This document shows, piece by piece, positions 47,640-55,562 of a DNA stretch of 64,000 bases. The position numbers and the translations under genes are program-made. Position 1 is the stretch's first letter. Every line of letters begins with the position of its first letter. This stretch comes from SHZI01 sp963802215 (GTDB taxonomy: Bacteria; Pseudomonadota; Gammaproteobacteria; Steroidobacterales; GCA-2729495): the NCBI GenBank assembly GCA_963802215.1, contig CAWDHQ010000001.1, positions 744,001-808,000 on the forward strand, given 5' to 3'. The notes under the pieces are model-generated. The model was not told where the DNA came from. It saw nothing but the letters and a program-made list of their open reading frames with translations, and made no database searches.

Positions 47640-48346
47640 TGGTCAGGCTCGGCCAGTTCCTGTTCCGATTCCGCAACTACCTGTTCCCACTGGCGCTTGT
47701 GTTTGTCTTCGTACCCGGGCCGCGGCTCTCGAGCACGCCGCTCGACGCGGCACTGCTGGGTCTCGCAGTGGCGTTGCTCGGGCAGGCGGTGCGTGTCGGC
47801 ACTATTGGCCTTGAGTACATCATCCGCGGCGGACGGGAGCGGCGGGTCTACGCCGAGAAGCTCGTCACCGACGGCGTCTACGCCCACTCGCGCAATCCAA
47901 TGTACGTCGGCAACGTGCTGATCGTTACCGGCGTGTGCATTACTTCGAATTCGTGGGGCTGTGTCGGGACTGCGGTGCCGCTGTTCATGCTTGCCTACCT
48001 CGCCATCACGCGGGCTGAGGAGGACTATCTCGCGCGCGGCTTCGGAGCAGCCTACGAGCGCTACTGCGCCGATGTTCCGCGCTTCCTGCCGCGGCTGTCC
48101 GGGTTGTACGCCACGTTCCGCGATTCGCGGTTCCACTGGCGGCGAGTTCTCGCGAAGGAGTACGGGACACTGGTGGGCTGGCCTCTGCGCTGGGGCCTCG
48201 TATTCCTGTGGAGCCTGTGGCGCGACGGCGAGCCTGAGGTCATGACCGCCATGCTGCCCGTCCTCGCCGGGATGCTGGTGGCGCTGGGGGCGTTCTACAT
48301 TGCGGTTCGCTCGCTCAAGAAGAGGCGGCAGCTCGTCGCCGACTGA
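47639..48346 (+). CDS. ICMT/PEMT-like integral membrane methyltransferase
   Basis: 235 residues, ATG overlapping the upstream stop (TGATG). Helices near residues 10-30, 40-60, 95-115 and 118-140 precede the family signature 'YAHSRNPMYVGNVLIVTG' (RNPxYxG) and 'EEDYLARGFGAAYERYCADV' followed by 'PRFLPR', which bind SAM in isoprenylcysteine and phospholipid methyltransferases. An extra C-terminal segment with one more helix (about 205-225) ends in a basic tail. The substrate is unknown. Its operon and island suggest an envelope lipid, or the phosphoethanolamine added by EptA (inference). Confidence 0.87.
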   Translation: MVRLGQFLFRFRNYLFPLALVFVFVPGPRLSSTPLDAALLGLAVALLGQAVRVGTIGLEYIIRGGRERRVYAEKLVTDGVYAHSRNPMYVGNVLIVTGVCITSNSWGCVGTAVPLFMLAYLAITRAEEDYLARGFGAAYERYCADVPRFLPRLSGLYATFRDSRFHWRRVLAKEYGTLVGWPLRWGLVFLWSLWRDGEPEVMTAMLPVLAGMLVALGAFYIAVRSLKKRRQLVAD

Positions 48347-48738
48347 GCTCCGTGATTCGGGGCGTCTCAGGTGCAACGGAACCATCCTTGGTTCCGGAAC
48401 GGAGTGAAGCGTTGGCCCGCCATGATCGCGTTGTGCCTGCCGCCCGAAGCGACTGGGTCCGCCGGCACTTGGTTTTCAGCACGTCCAATCACCCGCCGTA
48501 CGAGTTCTCGTCCAGCACGCCGCGCAACGCCGCGCGGTACGCGGACTTCGCCGTGGCGCCCTACCTCGAGCGGGCTGAGTGGTCCGGGGGCCATCATTCA
48601 GTTTCACGACACGGCTGCCTATGGTATCGGAAACGATGTGGTAATCCTTGCGCTGGCGGGGACTTCATTTCCCGCTACCCCGCCCGCTCCCCGGAGGATC
48701 CGGGTACTAGGTGTACCGCACGCAACTGTTTGACTTCA
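48347..48738. other. Island right end, no gene recognised
   Basis: 392 bases between the methyltransferase stop and the tRNA-Arg. Overlapping open frames exist on both strands but none has a plausible start, ribosome site or recognisable product. A GGAACC/GGTTCC hairpin with a 6-base loop (48378-48395) lies 31 bases after the methyltransferase stop and may end its transcript, although there is no T run. CTAGTACC (minus strand, 48710-48703) resembles the repeats at the left end. Confidence 0.6.
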
Positions 48739-48814
48739 TGGTGCCCCGACCAGGATTCGAACCTGGGACCTCTCGCTTAGGAGGCGAGCGCTCTATCCCC
48801 TGAGCTACCGGGGC
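48739..48814 (-). tRNA. tRNA-Arg (anticodon CCT), island attachment site
   Basis: 76 bases with encoded CCA. Acceptor GCCCCGG pairs with TCGGGGC; D-arm TAGCTCAGGGGATAGAGC; anticodon stem CTCGC/GCGAG around CTCCTAA; T-arm GGTTCGAATCC. Its 3' 46 bases are duplicated at 42697-42742, so the 3' half here was supplied by the inserted element and the gene remains intact. Confidence 0.97.
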
Positions 48815-48833
48815 TCGGCGGCGGCATTCTAGC

Positions 48834-49343
48834 CTATGGCTTCGCGAGAAGCGGCAGAACCGCCGCCTCGAAGTCGGCGCGGGATTTCCCGCCCTGCAGC
48901 CGGGCTGCCACGCGACCCTCGCGGTCGACCAGGTAGCTGGTCGGCAGGACCTCGTTCCAGGCAGGATCGATCACGCTCACGGTGGCGTCCATGTCCGTTG
49001 AACTGCGGATCAGCGTGCGCAGGGACGGGAACCACTTCGTGACGAAGGGCCCGACGATGGCCTCGCCATCCGCGGGGTCGTCCAGGGAAACGGCCAGCAG
49101 CTCGAAGCCCCGGGATCCGTAGTCACGCTCGAGGGCCAGCAGGTCGGGCAGCTCCTTCAGGCAGGGTCGGCACCAGGTCGCCCAGAAATTGACGAGCACG
49201 ACCCGGCCCTTGCGGGCGTCCAGCTCGGCACGCAATTCGGCCGGCGTCGCCGCCACGACGGCGGGCCCGGTTGCGTTCACGCCCCAGGCCAGCAGAAGCA
49301 GCACAACGAGGGCGCCAGGGAATGCGAGCGGCGTGAGTTTCAC
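48834..49343 (-). CDS. TlpA/ResA-like periplasmic thiol-disulphide reductase
   Basis: 169 residues. N-terminal hydrophobic segment (residues 8-25) acts as signal or anchor. Redoxin motif 'VLVNFWATWCRPCLKELPDL' with the WCRPC active site at about residues 57-61, and the cis-Pro loop 'VLPTSYLVDREGRV'. It keeps periplasmic cysteines reduced, often for cytochrome c maturation or metalloprotein assembly. It is downstream of tRNA-Arg and divergent from trmH (44 bases between starts). Confidence 0.92.
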   Translation of the reverse strand: MKLTPLAFPGALVVLLLLAWGVNATGPAVVAATPAELRAELDARKGRVVLVNFWATWCRPCLKELPDLLALERDYGSRGFELLAVSLDDPADGEAIVGPFVTKWFPSLRTLIRSSTDMDATVSVIDPAWNEVLPTSYLVDREGRVAARLQGGKSRADFEAAVLPLLAKP

Positions 49344-49375
49344 GGGAAGGGTTCTGCACCAGGGCGGAAGCGCCT

Positions 49376-49381
49376 GATAAT
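49376..49381 (+). promoter_or_regulatory. Candidate leaderless -10 box for trmH
   Basis: GATAAT ends exactly 6 bases before the trmH ATG, and no Shine-Dalgarno sequence lies between. Same spacing as at 646 and 60363. Confidence 0.35.
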
Positions 49382-49387
49382 ACCGCC

Positions 49388-50068
49388 ATGACCCCGGAAC
49401 GCTTCCGCACCTTCAAGGCCGTCCTCGCGCGCCGGCAGCCGGACCTCACCGTGCTCGCCGACGACGTCCACAAGCCCCACAACATCGCGGCGCTCCTGCG
49501 CACCTGCGACGCGGTCGGCGTGTTCGAGATCCACGCGGTGGGGCCCCGCAGCAGCTTCAAGCGCCCGCGAGGCATCTCGGGCGGCACGGCGCCCCGGGTC
49601 GGCGTGCAGGCCTGGCGCCAGCTGGCGCCGGCGATGGACGCCTTGAAAAGCAAGGGCTTTCAGATAATTGCAGCGCATTTGTCACCCACGGCTGATGACT
49701 ACCGGACGGTGGACTACACCCGGCCCACCGCCCTGCTGCTGGGCTCGGAACTGCGGGGTGTGTCGGACGAGGCGGCCGCCCTGGCCGATCGCCACGCGAT
49801 CCTGCCCATGCGGGGCCTCGCGGCGTCGCTGAACGTGTCGGTGGCCGCGGCGCTCTTTCTCTACGAGGCGGCCCGGCAGCGGGAGGCCGCCGGCCTGTAC
49901 GCGGACTGCCGCCTCAGCGCCGAACAGTTCGAGAGAACGCTCTTCGAGTGGTGCCACCCGGCCATCGCCAGCCGCTGCCGGACCCGCGGCCTGCCCTACC
50001 CGCCGCTCACCGCCGACGGCGACCTGGCGGCAAATCCCTTCCAGGTGTCTGGCCAGGTGGCTGGCTAG
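49388..50068 (+). CDS. trmH: tRNA (guanosine-18-2'-O)-methyltransferase
   Basis: 226 residues, SPOUT family. 'LTVLADDVHKPHNIAALLRT' with the catalytic Arg/Asn region, 'ALLLGSELRGVSDEA' and 'ILPMRGLAASLNVSVAAALF' forming the trefoil-knot SAM site. The C-terminal extension 'QFERTLFEWCHPAIASRCRT' is typical of TrmH rather than RlmB. It methylates G18 in the D-loop of tRNAs. The TAG stop shares a CTAG palindrome with the stop of the convergent gene. Confidence 0.94.
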   Translation: MTPERFRTFKAVLARRQPDLTVLADDVHKPHNIAALLRTCDAVGVFEIHAVGPRSSFKRPRGISGGTAPRVGVQAWRQLAPAMDALKSKGFQIIAAHLSPTADDYRTVDYTRPTALLLGSELRGVSDEAAALADRHAILPMRGLAASLNVSVAAALFLYEAARQREAAGLYADCRLSAEQFERTLFEWCHPAIASRCRTRGLPYPPLTADGDLAANPFQVSGQVAG

Positions 50069-50655
50069 GAGGCTGGAGTCTCGGGACCGGGCACGTACCG
50101 CGCGCCGTAGCGAAGACGCAGCGTCTTCACCTTGCCGTACCAGGGAATGCTGACGATGTAGAGGTTGTCGTGCTCGCGATCGGCGAGTTCCGGCACCTTC
50201 TTGCTGCCCTGGAATCGCGGGATGAGGATGGGAATCTCGGCGGGCCCGGCCACCACCAGCACGATCTCGCCCTTGTAGTCCTTCATGATGTCCTTCGCGA
50301 CCCGAGTCAGGCTCGTCATGTCCACCTCCTGCACGGGGAGGTTCAGGCGCCGCGCGAGGGGCTCCACGGTTTCCCGGGACGCCCGGCTGCCGCCCACGAG
50401 GATGGCATTGAGCCCCTGGACCACGTCCACATCGCCCAGCACCCGCGACAGTTCCTCCGCGCGCAGTGCGCCGAGCGCGCTCAGGCCCACGTCGTCGCCG
50501 AGGCCCGGTGCCACATCAGCCTCCCGGACGACGATGACGGTGGTGGTGGCCTGGGACTCGAAGAAGAAGGCGATGCCGAGCGCGAGGACCATGAAGGCCG
50601 CCACCGCCCCTGCCCGCCGCTGGCGCCTGCGCCGGCGCCTGGGATCCATCGCCAC
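50065..50655 (-). CDS. Membrane-anchored histidine-phosphatase-fold protein lacking the catalytic histidines
   Basis: 196 residues from GTG 50655 (ATG 50649 alternative). A very basic N-terminus (RRRRRRQRR) is followed by one membrane helix (about residues 14-33). The rest follows the phosphoglycerate-mutase/SixA pattern: 'TVIVVREADVAPG' where active enzymes have VRHGE/VRHAE, 'LSALGALRAEELSRVL', 'ASRETVEPLARRLNLPVQEV', and 'IVLVVAGPAEIPILI' where active enzymes have 'VVGHSNTxP'. Both catalytic His are replaced (Glu and Ala/Gly), so it is probably not a phosphatase and may bind a ligand or protein. Cytoplasmic or periplasmic topology uncertain. Confidence 0.72.
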   Translation of the reverse strand: MAMDPRRRRRRQRRAGAVAAFMVLALGIAFFFESQATTTVIVVREADVAPGLGDDVGLSALGALRAEELSRVLGDVDVVQGLNAILVGGSRASRETVEPLARRLNLPVQEVDMTSLTRVAKDIMKDYKGEIVLVVAGPAEIPILIPRFQGSKKVPELADREHDNLYIVSIPWYGKVKTLRLRYGARYVPGPETPAS

Positions 50656-50676
50656 GATGCTTACCTTTCCCGTGGC

Positions 50677-50976
50677 CTAACGCGGCGAACCTGCACGGAA
50701 CTCGGCATCGCTGATTTCGCGGACCTGCGCGGAGCGGAGGCTGACCCAGGCACCGGTCGCCGGGTCACGGAACTCGACAACCCCCCGCTCTTCCCGCGTC
50801 AGGTTGTCGGTGTACCAGACGCGGCCCGTGGCATCGTCCGTCACGGCGTAGTAGCTGCCGAGACCCATGACGTGGGGCATCGAGCAACCGGACAGGCCGC
50901 CCGCCGCCAGCAGCGGCGAAATGCAGAGCAGGCTGGCCAGCAGCCGGGCGGGCACGCGGCGGGGGGACGACTTCAC
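50677..50976 (-). CDS. Small hypothetical lipoprotein
   Basis: 99 residues from GTG 50976, with AGAGGAG eight bases upstream. N-terminal RRVPAR, hydrophobic core and lipobox 'LSGC' near residue 31 predict a lipoprotein. The mature part 'GLGSYYAVTDDATGRVWYTD' and 'GVVEFRDPATGAWVSLRSAQ' is short and soluble, without a recognised domain. The open frame continues upstream through the tRNA-Ser gene and is not used there. 21 bases separate its stop from the start of the phosphatase-fold gene, so the two may be co-transcribed. Confidence 0.7.
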   Translation of the reverse strand: MKSSPRRVPARLLASLLCISPLLAAGGLSGCSMPHVMGLGSYYAVTDDATGRVWYTDNLTREERGVVEFRDPATGAWVSLRSAQVREISDAEFRAGSPR

Positions 50977-51011
50977 CAAGCAGACTCCTCTGGGGGCACT
51001 GGCGGCAACGC

Positions 51012-51099
51012 TGGCGGAGAGGGAGGGATTCGAACCCCCGGAACCTTGCGGTTCAACGGTTTTCAAGACCGCCGCATTCGACCGCTCTGCCACCTCTCC
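51012..51099 (-). tRNA. tRNA-Ser (anticodon TGA)
   Basis: 88 bases with encoded CCA and the long variable arm of class II tRNAs (ACCGCAAGGTT type stem). Acceptor GGAGAGG pairs with CCTCTCC; D-arm TGGCAGAGCGGTCGAATGCG; anticodon loop CTTGAAA gives TGA; T-arm GGTTCGAATCC. Confidence 0.96.
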
Positions 51100-51285
51100 G
51101 ATGGAAGGGGCGGATTGTCACCACCCGGACCGGCACATTCAAGCGCCGCAGGGCGTCAAGCCCGGTACCCGGTCCCTGACCGCCGCGCGGTCCGGGACGA
51201 AGCGCACACTCTGCCGCCCGAACTTTGGCCCCGACTCCAAGTCTGATACGGTGACCGTCACTCGCCACACCCAAGGAGACTTCGC

Positions 51286-51987
51286 ATGGCAGCAGACCGT
51301 GATTACCGCGTCGTACCGGCAACACCCATCGGCTCGCCCGGAACCCTCGCCGGCGCCGCCGAACTCACGGCCAGCAAGGTGTTGCGCAACACCTATCTCC
51401 TGCTCTCCGCCACCCTCCTCTTCAGTGCGGCCATGGCCGGCCTCGCCATGGCCCTCGGCATGCCCTACCTGGGGCCGGTCGTCACGCTGGTGGGCTACTT
51501 CGGCCTGCTGTTCCTGACCTACCGGCTCAAGAACTCGGCGGCCGGCATCCTCGCCGTCTTCGCGCTCACGGGCTTCATGGGCCTGACCCTCGGGCCGATG
51601 CTCAGCGCCTACCTCCAGAACGTGCCGAACGGCGGCGAACTGGTCATGACCAGCCTGGGCATCACCGGCCTGCTCTTTGCCGGCCTCAGCGCCTACGTGG
51701 TGCGCTCGCGGCGCGACATGAGCTTCATGGGCACGTTCCTCATGGTGGGCCTCTTCGGGCTGCTCGGCGTCATCGTCGTGGGGCTCTTCGTGGACCTGTC
51801 CGCCTTCCAGATGGCGATCTCCACCGCGGTGGTCCTGCTGATGGCCGGCTGCATCCTCTACGAGACCAGCGCCATCATCCACGGCGGGCAGACCAATTAC
51901 ATCCTGGCGACGGTCAGCCTGTACGTCAGCATCTACAACATCTTCGTGCACCTGCTGGCCCTGTTCGGCATGGGCGGCGACGACTGA
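51286..51987 (+). CDS. Bax inhibitor-1/YccA family membrane protein
   Basis: 233 residues, seven hydrophobic helices. 'KVLRNTYLLLSATLLFSAAM' at the start, 'AVFALTGFMGLTLGPMLSAY' and the end 'ILATVSLYVSIYNIFVHLLA' are typical of YccA/BI-1 proteins; the pH-sensing Asp pair region is near 'DLSAFQMAIS'. In E. coli YccA modulates FtsH proteolysis of membrane proteins; other members leak Ca2+. AAGGAG seven bases before the ATG. Closed by the terminator at 52011. Confidence 0.93.
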   Translation: MAADRDYRVVPATPIGSPGTLAGAAELTASKVLRNTYLLLSATLLFSAAMAGLAMALGMPYLGPVVTLVGYFGLLFLTYRLKNSAAGILAVFALTGFMGLTLGPMLSAYLQNVPNGGELVMTSLGITGLLFAGLSAYVVRSRRDMSFMGTFLMVGLFGLLGVIVVGLFVDLSAFQMAISTAVVLLMAGCILYETSAIIHGGQTNYILATVSLYVSIYNIFVHLLALFGMGGDD

Positions 51988-52010
51988 CGCCGGGAGACTC
52001 TGACCAACTG

Positions 52011-52037
52011 AAAAGGCGCCCTTCGGGGCGCCTTTTT
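52011..52037. terminator. Bidirectional intrinsic terminator
   Basis: Stem AAAAGGCGCCC with its complement, TTCG tetraloop, and T/A tracts on both sides. Lies between the plus-strand BI-1 gene and the convergent peptidase gene, 24 bases after the former. Confidence 0.93.
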
Positions 52038-52041
52038 CGTT

Positions 52042-54258
52042 CTAGCGGCCCTTGCCCCGGCGGAACAGGCCGGTCGCCTCGGCGACGAAGGCCCACTGGT
52101 CCGCGTACTCGTCCACGGTCTTCGAGAGCGACGCGCCGGCGCCGTGCCCGCTGCGGGTCTCCACCCGGATGAGGGCCGGGTGCGCGCAATCCGGCGCCGC
52201 CTGCTGGGCCGCCTGCAGGGCCGCCGCGTACTTGTAGCTGTGCCAGGCCGACACCCGGTCGTCGTTGGCATCCGCCTGGACCAGCACGGCGGGATAGCAG
52301 GCGCCGGACCGGACGTTGTGGTACGGCGAGTAGGCGCGCAGTGCCTTGAACTCCTCCGGGTCCCCGCTCAGCCCGTAATCGCTGGACCACTTGCGCGCGT
52401 TCAGGCTGGCCGTCTGGTACCGCAGCATGTCCATGACGCCGACGGCGGGGACGGCGGCCGCGAACAGCTCCGGCCGCTGGTTGAGCACTGCGCCCACCAG
52501 CAGGCCCCCATTGCTGCCGCCCCAGATCGCCAGGTGCTCCGGTGACGTGTACCCGTTGGCGACCAGCCACTCGGCGGCGCCAATGAAATCGTCGAAGACG
52601 TTCTGCTTCTGGAGCTTCGTGCCGGCCAGGTGCCAGGCCTCGCCGTACTCGCCCCCGCCCCGCAGGTTGGCCTGCGCGTAGATGCCGCCGGCCTCGATCC
52701 AGGCCATCCGCGACGCGGAATAGGCCGGCAGCAGTGCCACGTTGAAGCCGCCGTAGCCGTAGAGCACGGTCGGTGTCCGGCCGTCCGGTTGCACGTCGCG
52801 ACGGCGGACGATCGTCATGGGCACCCGCGTGCCATCCCGACTGGCGTAGAACACCTGCTCGGTGACGAACCGGCCGGGATCCGGTGCGTTGGGCGCGGGA
52901 CCCACGGGCGTCAGCGCCGCCGACTGCACATCGAGGCGGTAGACGCGCCGGGGAACCGTGAAGTCGGTGTAGGTGAGGAAGGCCTCGGGATCCGCCGGCA
53001 CGCCCTTCAGGCCCGCCACCGATCCCTGGCCCGGCAACCGGACGTCGGCAACGGATGCGCCATCCAGCGCGAAGATCCGCAGCCGGGCGCGCACATCCCG
53101 GATGTACTGCACCACGATCCGGCCGCCGATCAGTGCCGCCGCCTCGATGGCGTCGGCGTCCTGCGGCACCACCTCGCGCCAATGGCTGGCGGCCGGCGCG
53201 TCCAGGTCCACCGCAATCACACGGCCCCGGGGGGCGTCGCTCGTCGTGAGGAAATAGAAGGTGTCGCCGTCGGCACCCAGGAACTCGTAGCGGGCATCCC
53301 AGGCATCGAGGAGCTTCACGACGGGCGAGCGCGCACCGTCGTCGCCGAGCCGCTGGTAGTAGACCCCGTTGGTGAGATACCCGTCCTCGATGTTCAGGAT
53401 CAGGAATCGCCCGTCGGGCGTCACGGTGGCGTAGGGATCGCGGCTCGGGTGGTCCGTCACGGCGTAGGTCAGCGGGTCATCCGCCTGGGGCGTGCCGGGA
53501 ACGTGGAAATGCACCGTCACCTGGCGCCCGTCGTCATGCCCGCCCTCGCCATCGGCCGGGTAGCGGCTGTAGTAGAAGCCGCGCCCGTCCCGGGACCAGC
53601 TCACGGATGTGAACTTGGTGCCCGACAGGACCTCCGGCAGGTCCGTTCCCGTGGCGACGTCCCGGATGCGCCAGGTGTTCCAGTCACTGCCCCCGTCGGA
53701 CAGCGCGTACGCCAGGCGGGTGCCGTCCGGGCTCAGCCTGAAGTCCGCGACGGACACCGTGCCATCGGCACGGACGGCGACGGGATCGATGAGCACCCTG
53801 CCCGGCTGCCCGGGGTCCCGGGTCACGCGGAGTGCATCCTGTTCGGCCCCGCCCGGGTTCCACCGGTACACGTAGACCCCGTTCTCCCGTTCGGGAACGC
53901 CCCGGCGCTCGTCGTCCAGCAGCGACCGCAGCCGGCTGGCGAACTGTTCCCGGCCGGGCAGGCCGGCGATGTAGCTCTCCGTGATTTCGTTCTGCGCCAG
54001 TATCCAGCCGCGCGTCTCGGGGGACGTCATGTCCTCGAGCCAGCGCCAGGGATCCGGTACCGGGGTGCCGTGATAGTCGTCCAATGTCGTCCCGCGCGGC
54101 GCCGCCGGGTAGGGCCCTGGACCTGCTGCGGGGTAGGCGCCGTCAGTGATGACACCAGCAGTCAGGGCGAGAATCACGAACCATGCCCCCAGCCCGGCGA
54201 GACCGGCGGCGGGCAGCGCCGGGCCGGCGGCGTCTATCCGGCCCGCGCCGGCAGGCAC
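52042..54258 (-). CDS. Prolyl oligopeptidase family serine peptidase (S9A)
   Basis: 738 residues from GTG 54258, which gives a plausible signal peptide ('GLGAWFVILALTAGVITDGA') and overlaps serS by 25 bases; GTG 54177 (711 residues) is the other option. 'TTLDDYHGTPVPDPWRWLED' opens the mature enzyme, a seven-bladed propeller follows (about residues 100-430), and the hydrolase domain carries Ser in 'AIWGGSNGGLLVGA', Asp in 'VQADANDDRVSAWHSYKY' and His in 'TRSGHGAGASLSKT'. It cleaves short peptides after proline, here probably in the periplasm. Confidence 0.92.
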   Translation of the reverse strand: MPAGAGRIDAAGPALPAAGLAGLGAWFVILALTAGVITDGAYPAAGPGPYPAAPRGTTLDDYHGTPVPDPWRWLEDMTSPETRGWILAQNEITESYIAGLPGREQFASRLRSLLDDERRGVPERENGVYVYRWNPGGAEQDALRVTRDPGQPGRVLIDPVAVRADGTVSVADFRLSPDGTRLAYALSDGGSDWNTWRIRDVATGTDLPEVLSGTKFTSVSWSRDGRGFYYSRYPADGEGGHDDGRQVTVHFHVPGTPQADDPLTYAVTDHPSRDPYATVTPDGRFLILNIEDGYLTNGVYYQRLGDDGARSPVVKLLDAWDARYEFLGADGDTFYFLTTSDAPRGRVIAVDLDAPAASHWREVVPQDADAIEAAALIGGRIVVQYIRDVRARLRIFALDGASVADVRLPGQGSVAGLKGVPADPEAFLTYTDFTVPRRVYRLDVQSAALTPVGPAPNAPDPGRFVTEQVFYASRDGTRVPMTIVRRRDVQPDGRTPTVLYGYGGFNVALLPAYSASRMAWIEAGGIYAQANLRGGGEYGEAWHLAGTKLQKQNVFDDFIGAAEWLVANGYTSPEHLAIWGGSNGGLLVGAVLNQRPELFAAAVPAVGVMDMLRYQTASLNARKWSSDYGLSGDPEEFKALRAYSPYHNVRSGACYPAVLVQADANDDRVSAWHSYKYAAALQAAQQAAPDCAHPALIRVETRSGHGAGASLSKTVDEYADQWAFVAEATGLFRRGKGR

Positions 54259-55520
54259 TCGAGGCCGCCCATGTAGGGCGCCAGCACGGCTGGCACCGTG
54301 ATCGTGCCATCCGCGTTCTGGTAGTTCTCCATCACCGCGATCAGCGCGCGGCCCGCCGCCACGCCCGAGCCATTGAGGGTGTGCACGAGCTCGGGCTTGC
54401 CCGTCGCCGGATTGCGCCAGCGGGCGACCATGCGGCGCGCCTGGAAGTCGGTGCAGTTGCTGCAGGAGGAGATCTCGCGATAGCGCTCCTGTCCGGGCAG
54501 CCACACTTCCAGGTCGTAGGTGCGCGCCGACGCAAAGCCCGTGTCGCCGGCGCACAGGGCCATCACCCGGTACGGCAGGCCCAGCTTCTGCAGCACCGTC
54601 TCCGCATGGCCCGTCAGCGTCTCCAGCGCTGCCGCGGAGTCCTCGGGCCGGACGATGTGCACCAGTTCCACCTTCTCGAACTGGTGCTGGCGGAGCATGC
54701 CCCGGGTGTCCTTGCCGTAGGAGCCCGCCTCCGACCTGAAGCAGGGCGTGTGGGCGACGTAGCGGGCGGGCAATGCGGCCGCTTCCAGGATCCGGTCCCG
54801 CACGAGATTGGTCACCGGCACTTCCGCCGTCGGGATGAGCAGGAGGTCCGACTCGCCGCCCACGGCAAAGAGGTCAGCGGCGAACTTGGGCAGCTGGCCG
54901 GTGCCCCGCAGGCTGTCCCGGTTCACCAGGTAGGGAACATAGACCTCCGTGTAGCCGTGCTCGCCCGTGTGCAGGTCGAGCATGAACTGGATCAGGGCCC
55001 GGTGCAGCCGCGCCAGCGGGCCGCGCAGAACGGAAAATCGCGCGCCCGCGATCATGCCCGCCGCGTCCAGGTCCAGCAGCCCGTTGTCGGCGCCGAGATC
55101 CACGTGATCCCGGGGAGCAAAACCGAACTCGCGCGGGGTGCCCCACCGGCGAACCTCCACGTTGGCTGCTTCCTCGCGGCCATCGGGAACCGCATCGAGC
55201 AGCAGGTTGGGCAGGCCCAGCTGCAGGTCCTGCAATACGCCCTGCAGGGTTTCGAGCTGTGCCTCGAGATCGGCCTGCTCGTCGCCCAGCGCCTTCGCCG
55301 ACGCCATCAGTTCTGCGGCGTCCTGGCCGGATGCCTTGAGCTTGCCGATCTCCCGGGAGCGGGCGTTCCGCAGGCTGCGCAGCTCCTCGACACGGACCTG
55401 AACGTCCTTGCGGCGGTCCTCCAGGGACTGGAAGGCAGCCCCGTCCAGGACAAAGCCACGGCGCGCGAGGTTGGCCCGCACGGCATCGAGTTCGGTGCGC
55501 AGGAGTCTGGGATCGAGCAT
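54234..55520 (-). CDS. serS: Seryl-tRNA synthetase
   Basis: 428 residues. Long N-terminal coiled coil (about residues 30-100) that reads the tRNA-Ser variable arm, then class II motifs: motif 2 'TPCFRSEAGSYGKDTRGMLR' with 'QHQFEKVELV', and motif 3 'LNGSGVAAGRALIAVMENYQ'. Serine site 'TAEVPVTN' present. It charges both tRNA-Ser and tRNA-Sec. Next to rarA, as in E. coli. Confidence 0.97.
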   Translation of the reverse strand: MLDPRLLRTELDAVRANLARRGFVLDGAAFQSLEDRRKDVQVRVEELRSLRNARSREIGKLKASGQDAAELMASAKALGDEQADLEAQLETLQGVLQDLQLGLPNLLLDAVPDGREEAANVEVRRWGTPREFGFAPRDHVDLGADNGLLDLDAAGMIAGARFSVLRGPLARLHRALIQFMLDLHTGEHGYTEVYVPYLVNRDSLRGTGQLPKFAADLFAVGGESDLLLIPTAEVPVTNLVRDRILEAAALPARYVAHTPCFRSEAGSYGKDTRGMLRQHQFEKVELVHIVRPEDSAAALETLTGHAETVLQKLGLPYRVMALCAGDTGFASARTYDLEVWLPGQERYREISSCSNCTDFQARRMVARWRNPATGKPELVHTLNGSGVAAGRALIAVMENYQNADGTITVPAVLAPYMGGLECLPARAG

Positions 55521-55562
55521 CGGTCGGTTCCGGAAAGTGCCGCAGGTTGCTTGCGCGGCAGT

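Larger units (their letters stand above)
42697..48784. mobile_element. Integrated ~6 kb genomic island in tRNA-Arg(CCT)
   Basis: A perfect 46-base direct repeat flanks the region: 42697-42742, and 48739-48784 inside the intact tRNA-Arg. The repeat runs from the tRNA anticodon stem-loop to the CCA end, the standard target of tyrosine recombinases. Between the copies lie an integrase N-terminal remnant, a two-component system, eptA, a cmoA-like gene and a membrane methyltransferase gene; genes typical of the flanking chromosome resume on either side. No complete integrase, relaxase or plasmid gene is present, so it is a decayed or trans-mobilised element. Confidence 0.88.

Noticed and set aside
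48352..48780. Overlapping open frames of about 75-140 codons on both strands at the island right end
   Set aside because: No ribosome site, no motif, and the longest runs into the tRNA-Arg gene. Treated as non-coding remnant.
50977..51093. Longer form of the small lipoprotein starting inside tRNA-Ser
   Set aside because: The reading frame crosses the tRNA gene; the GTG at 50976 has a strong ribosome site and a proper lipoprotein signal.
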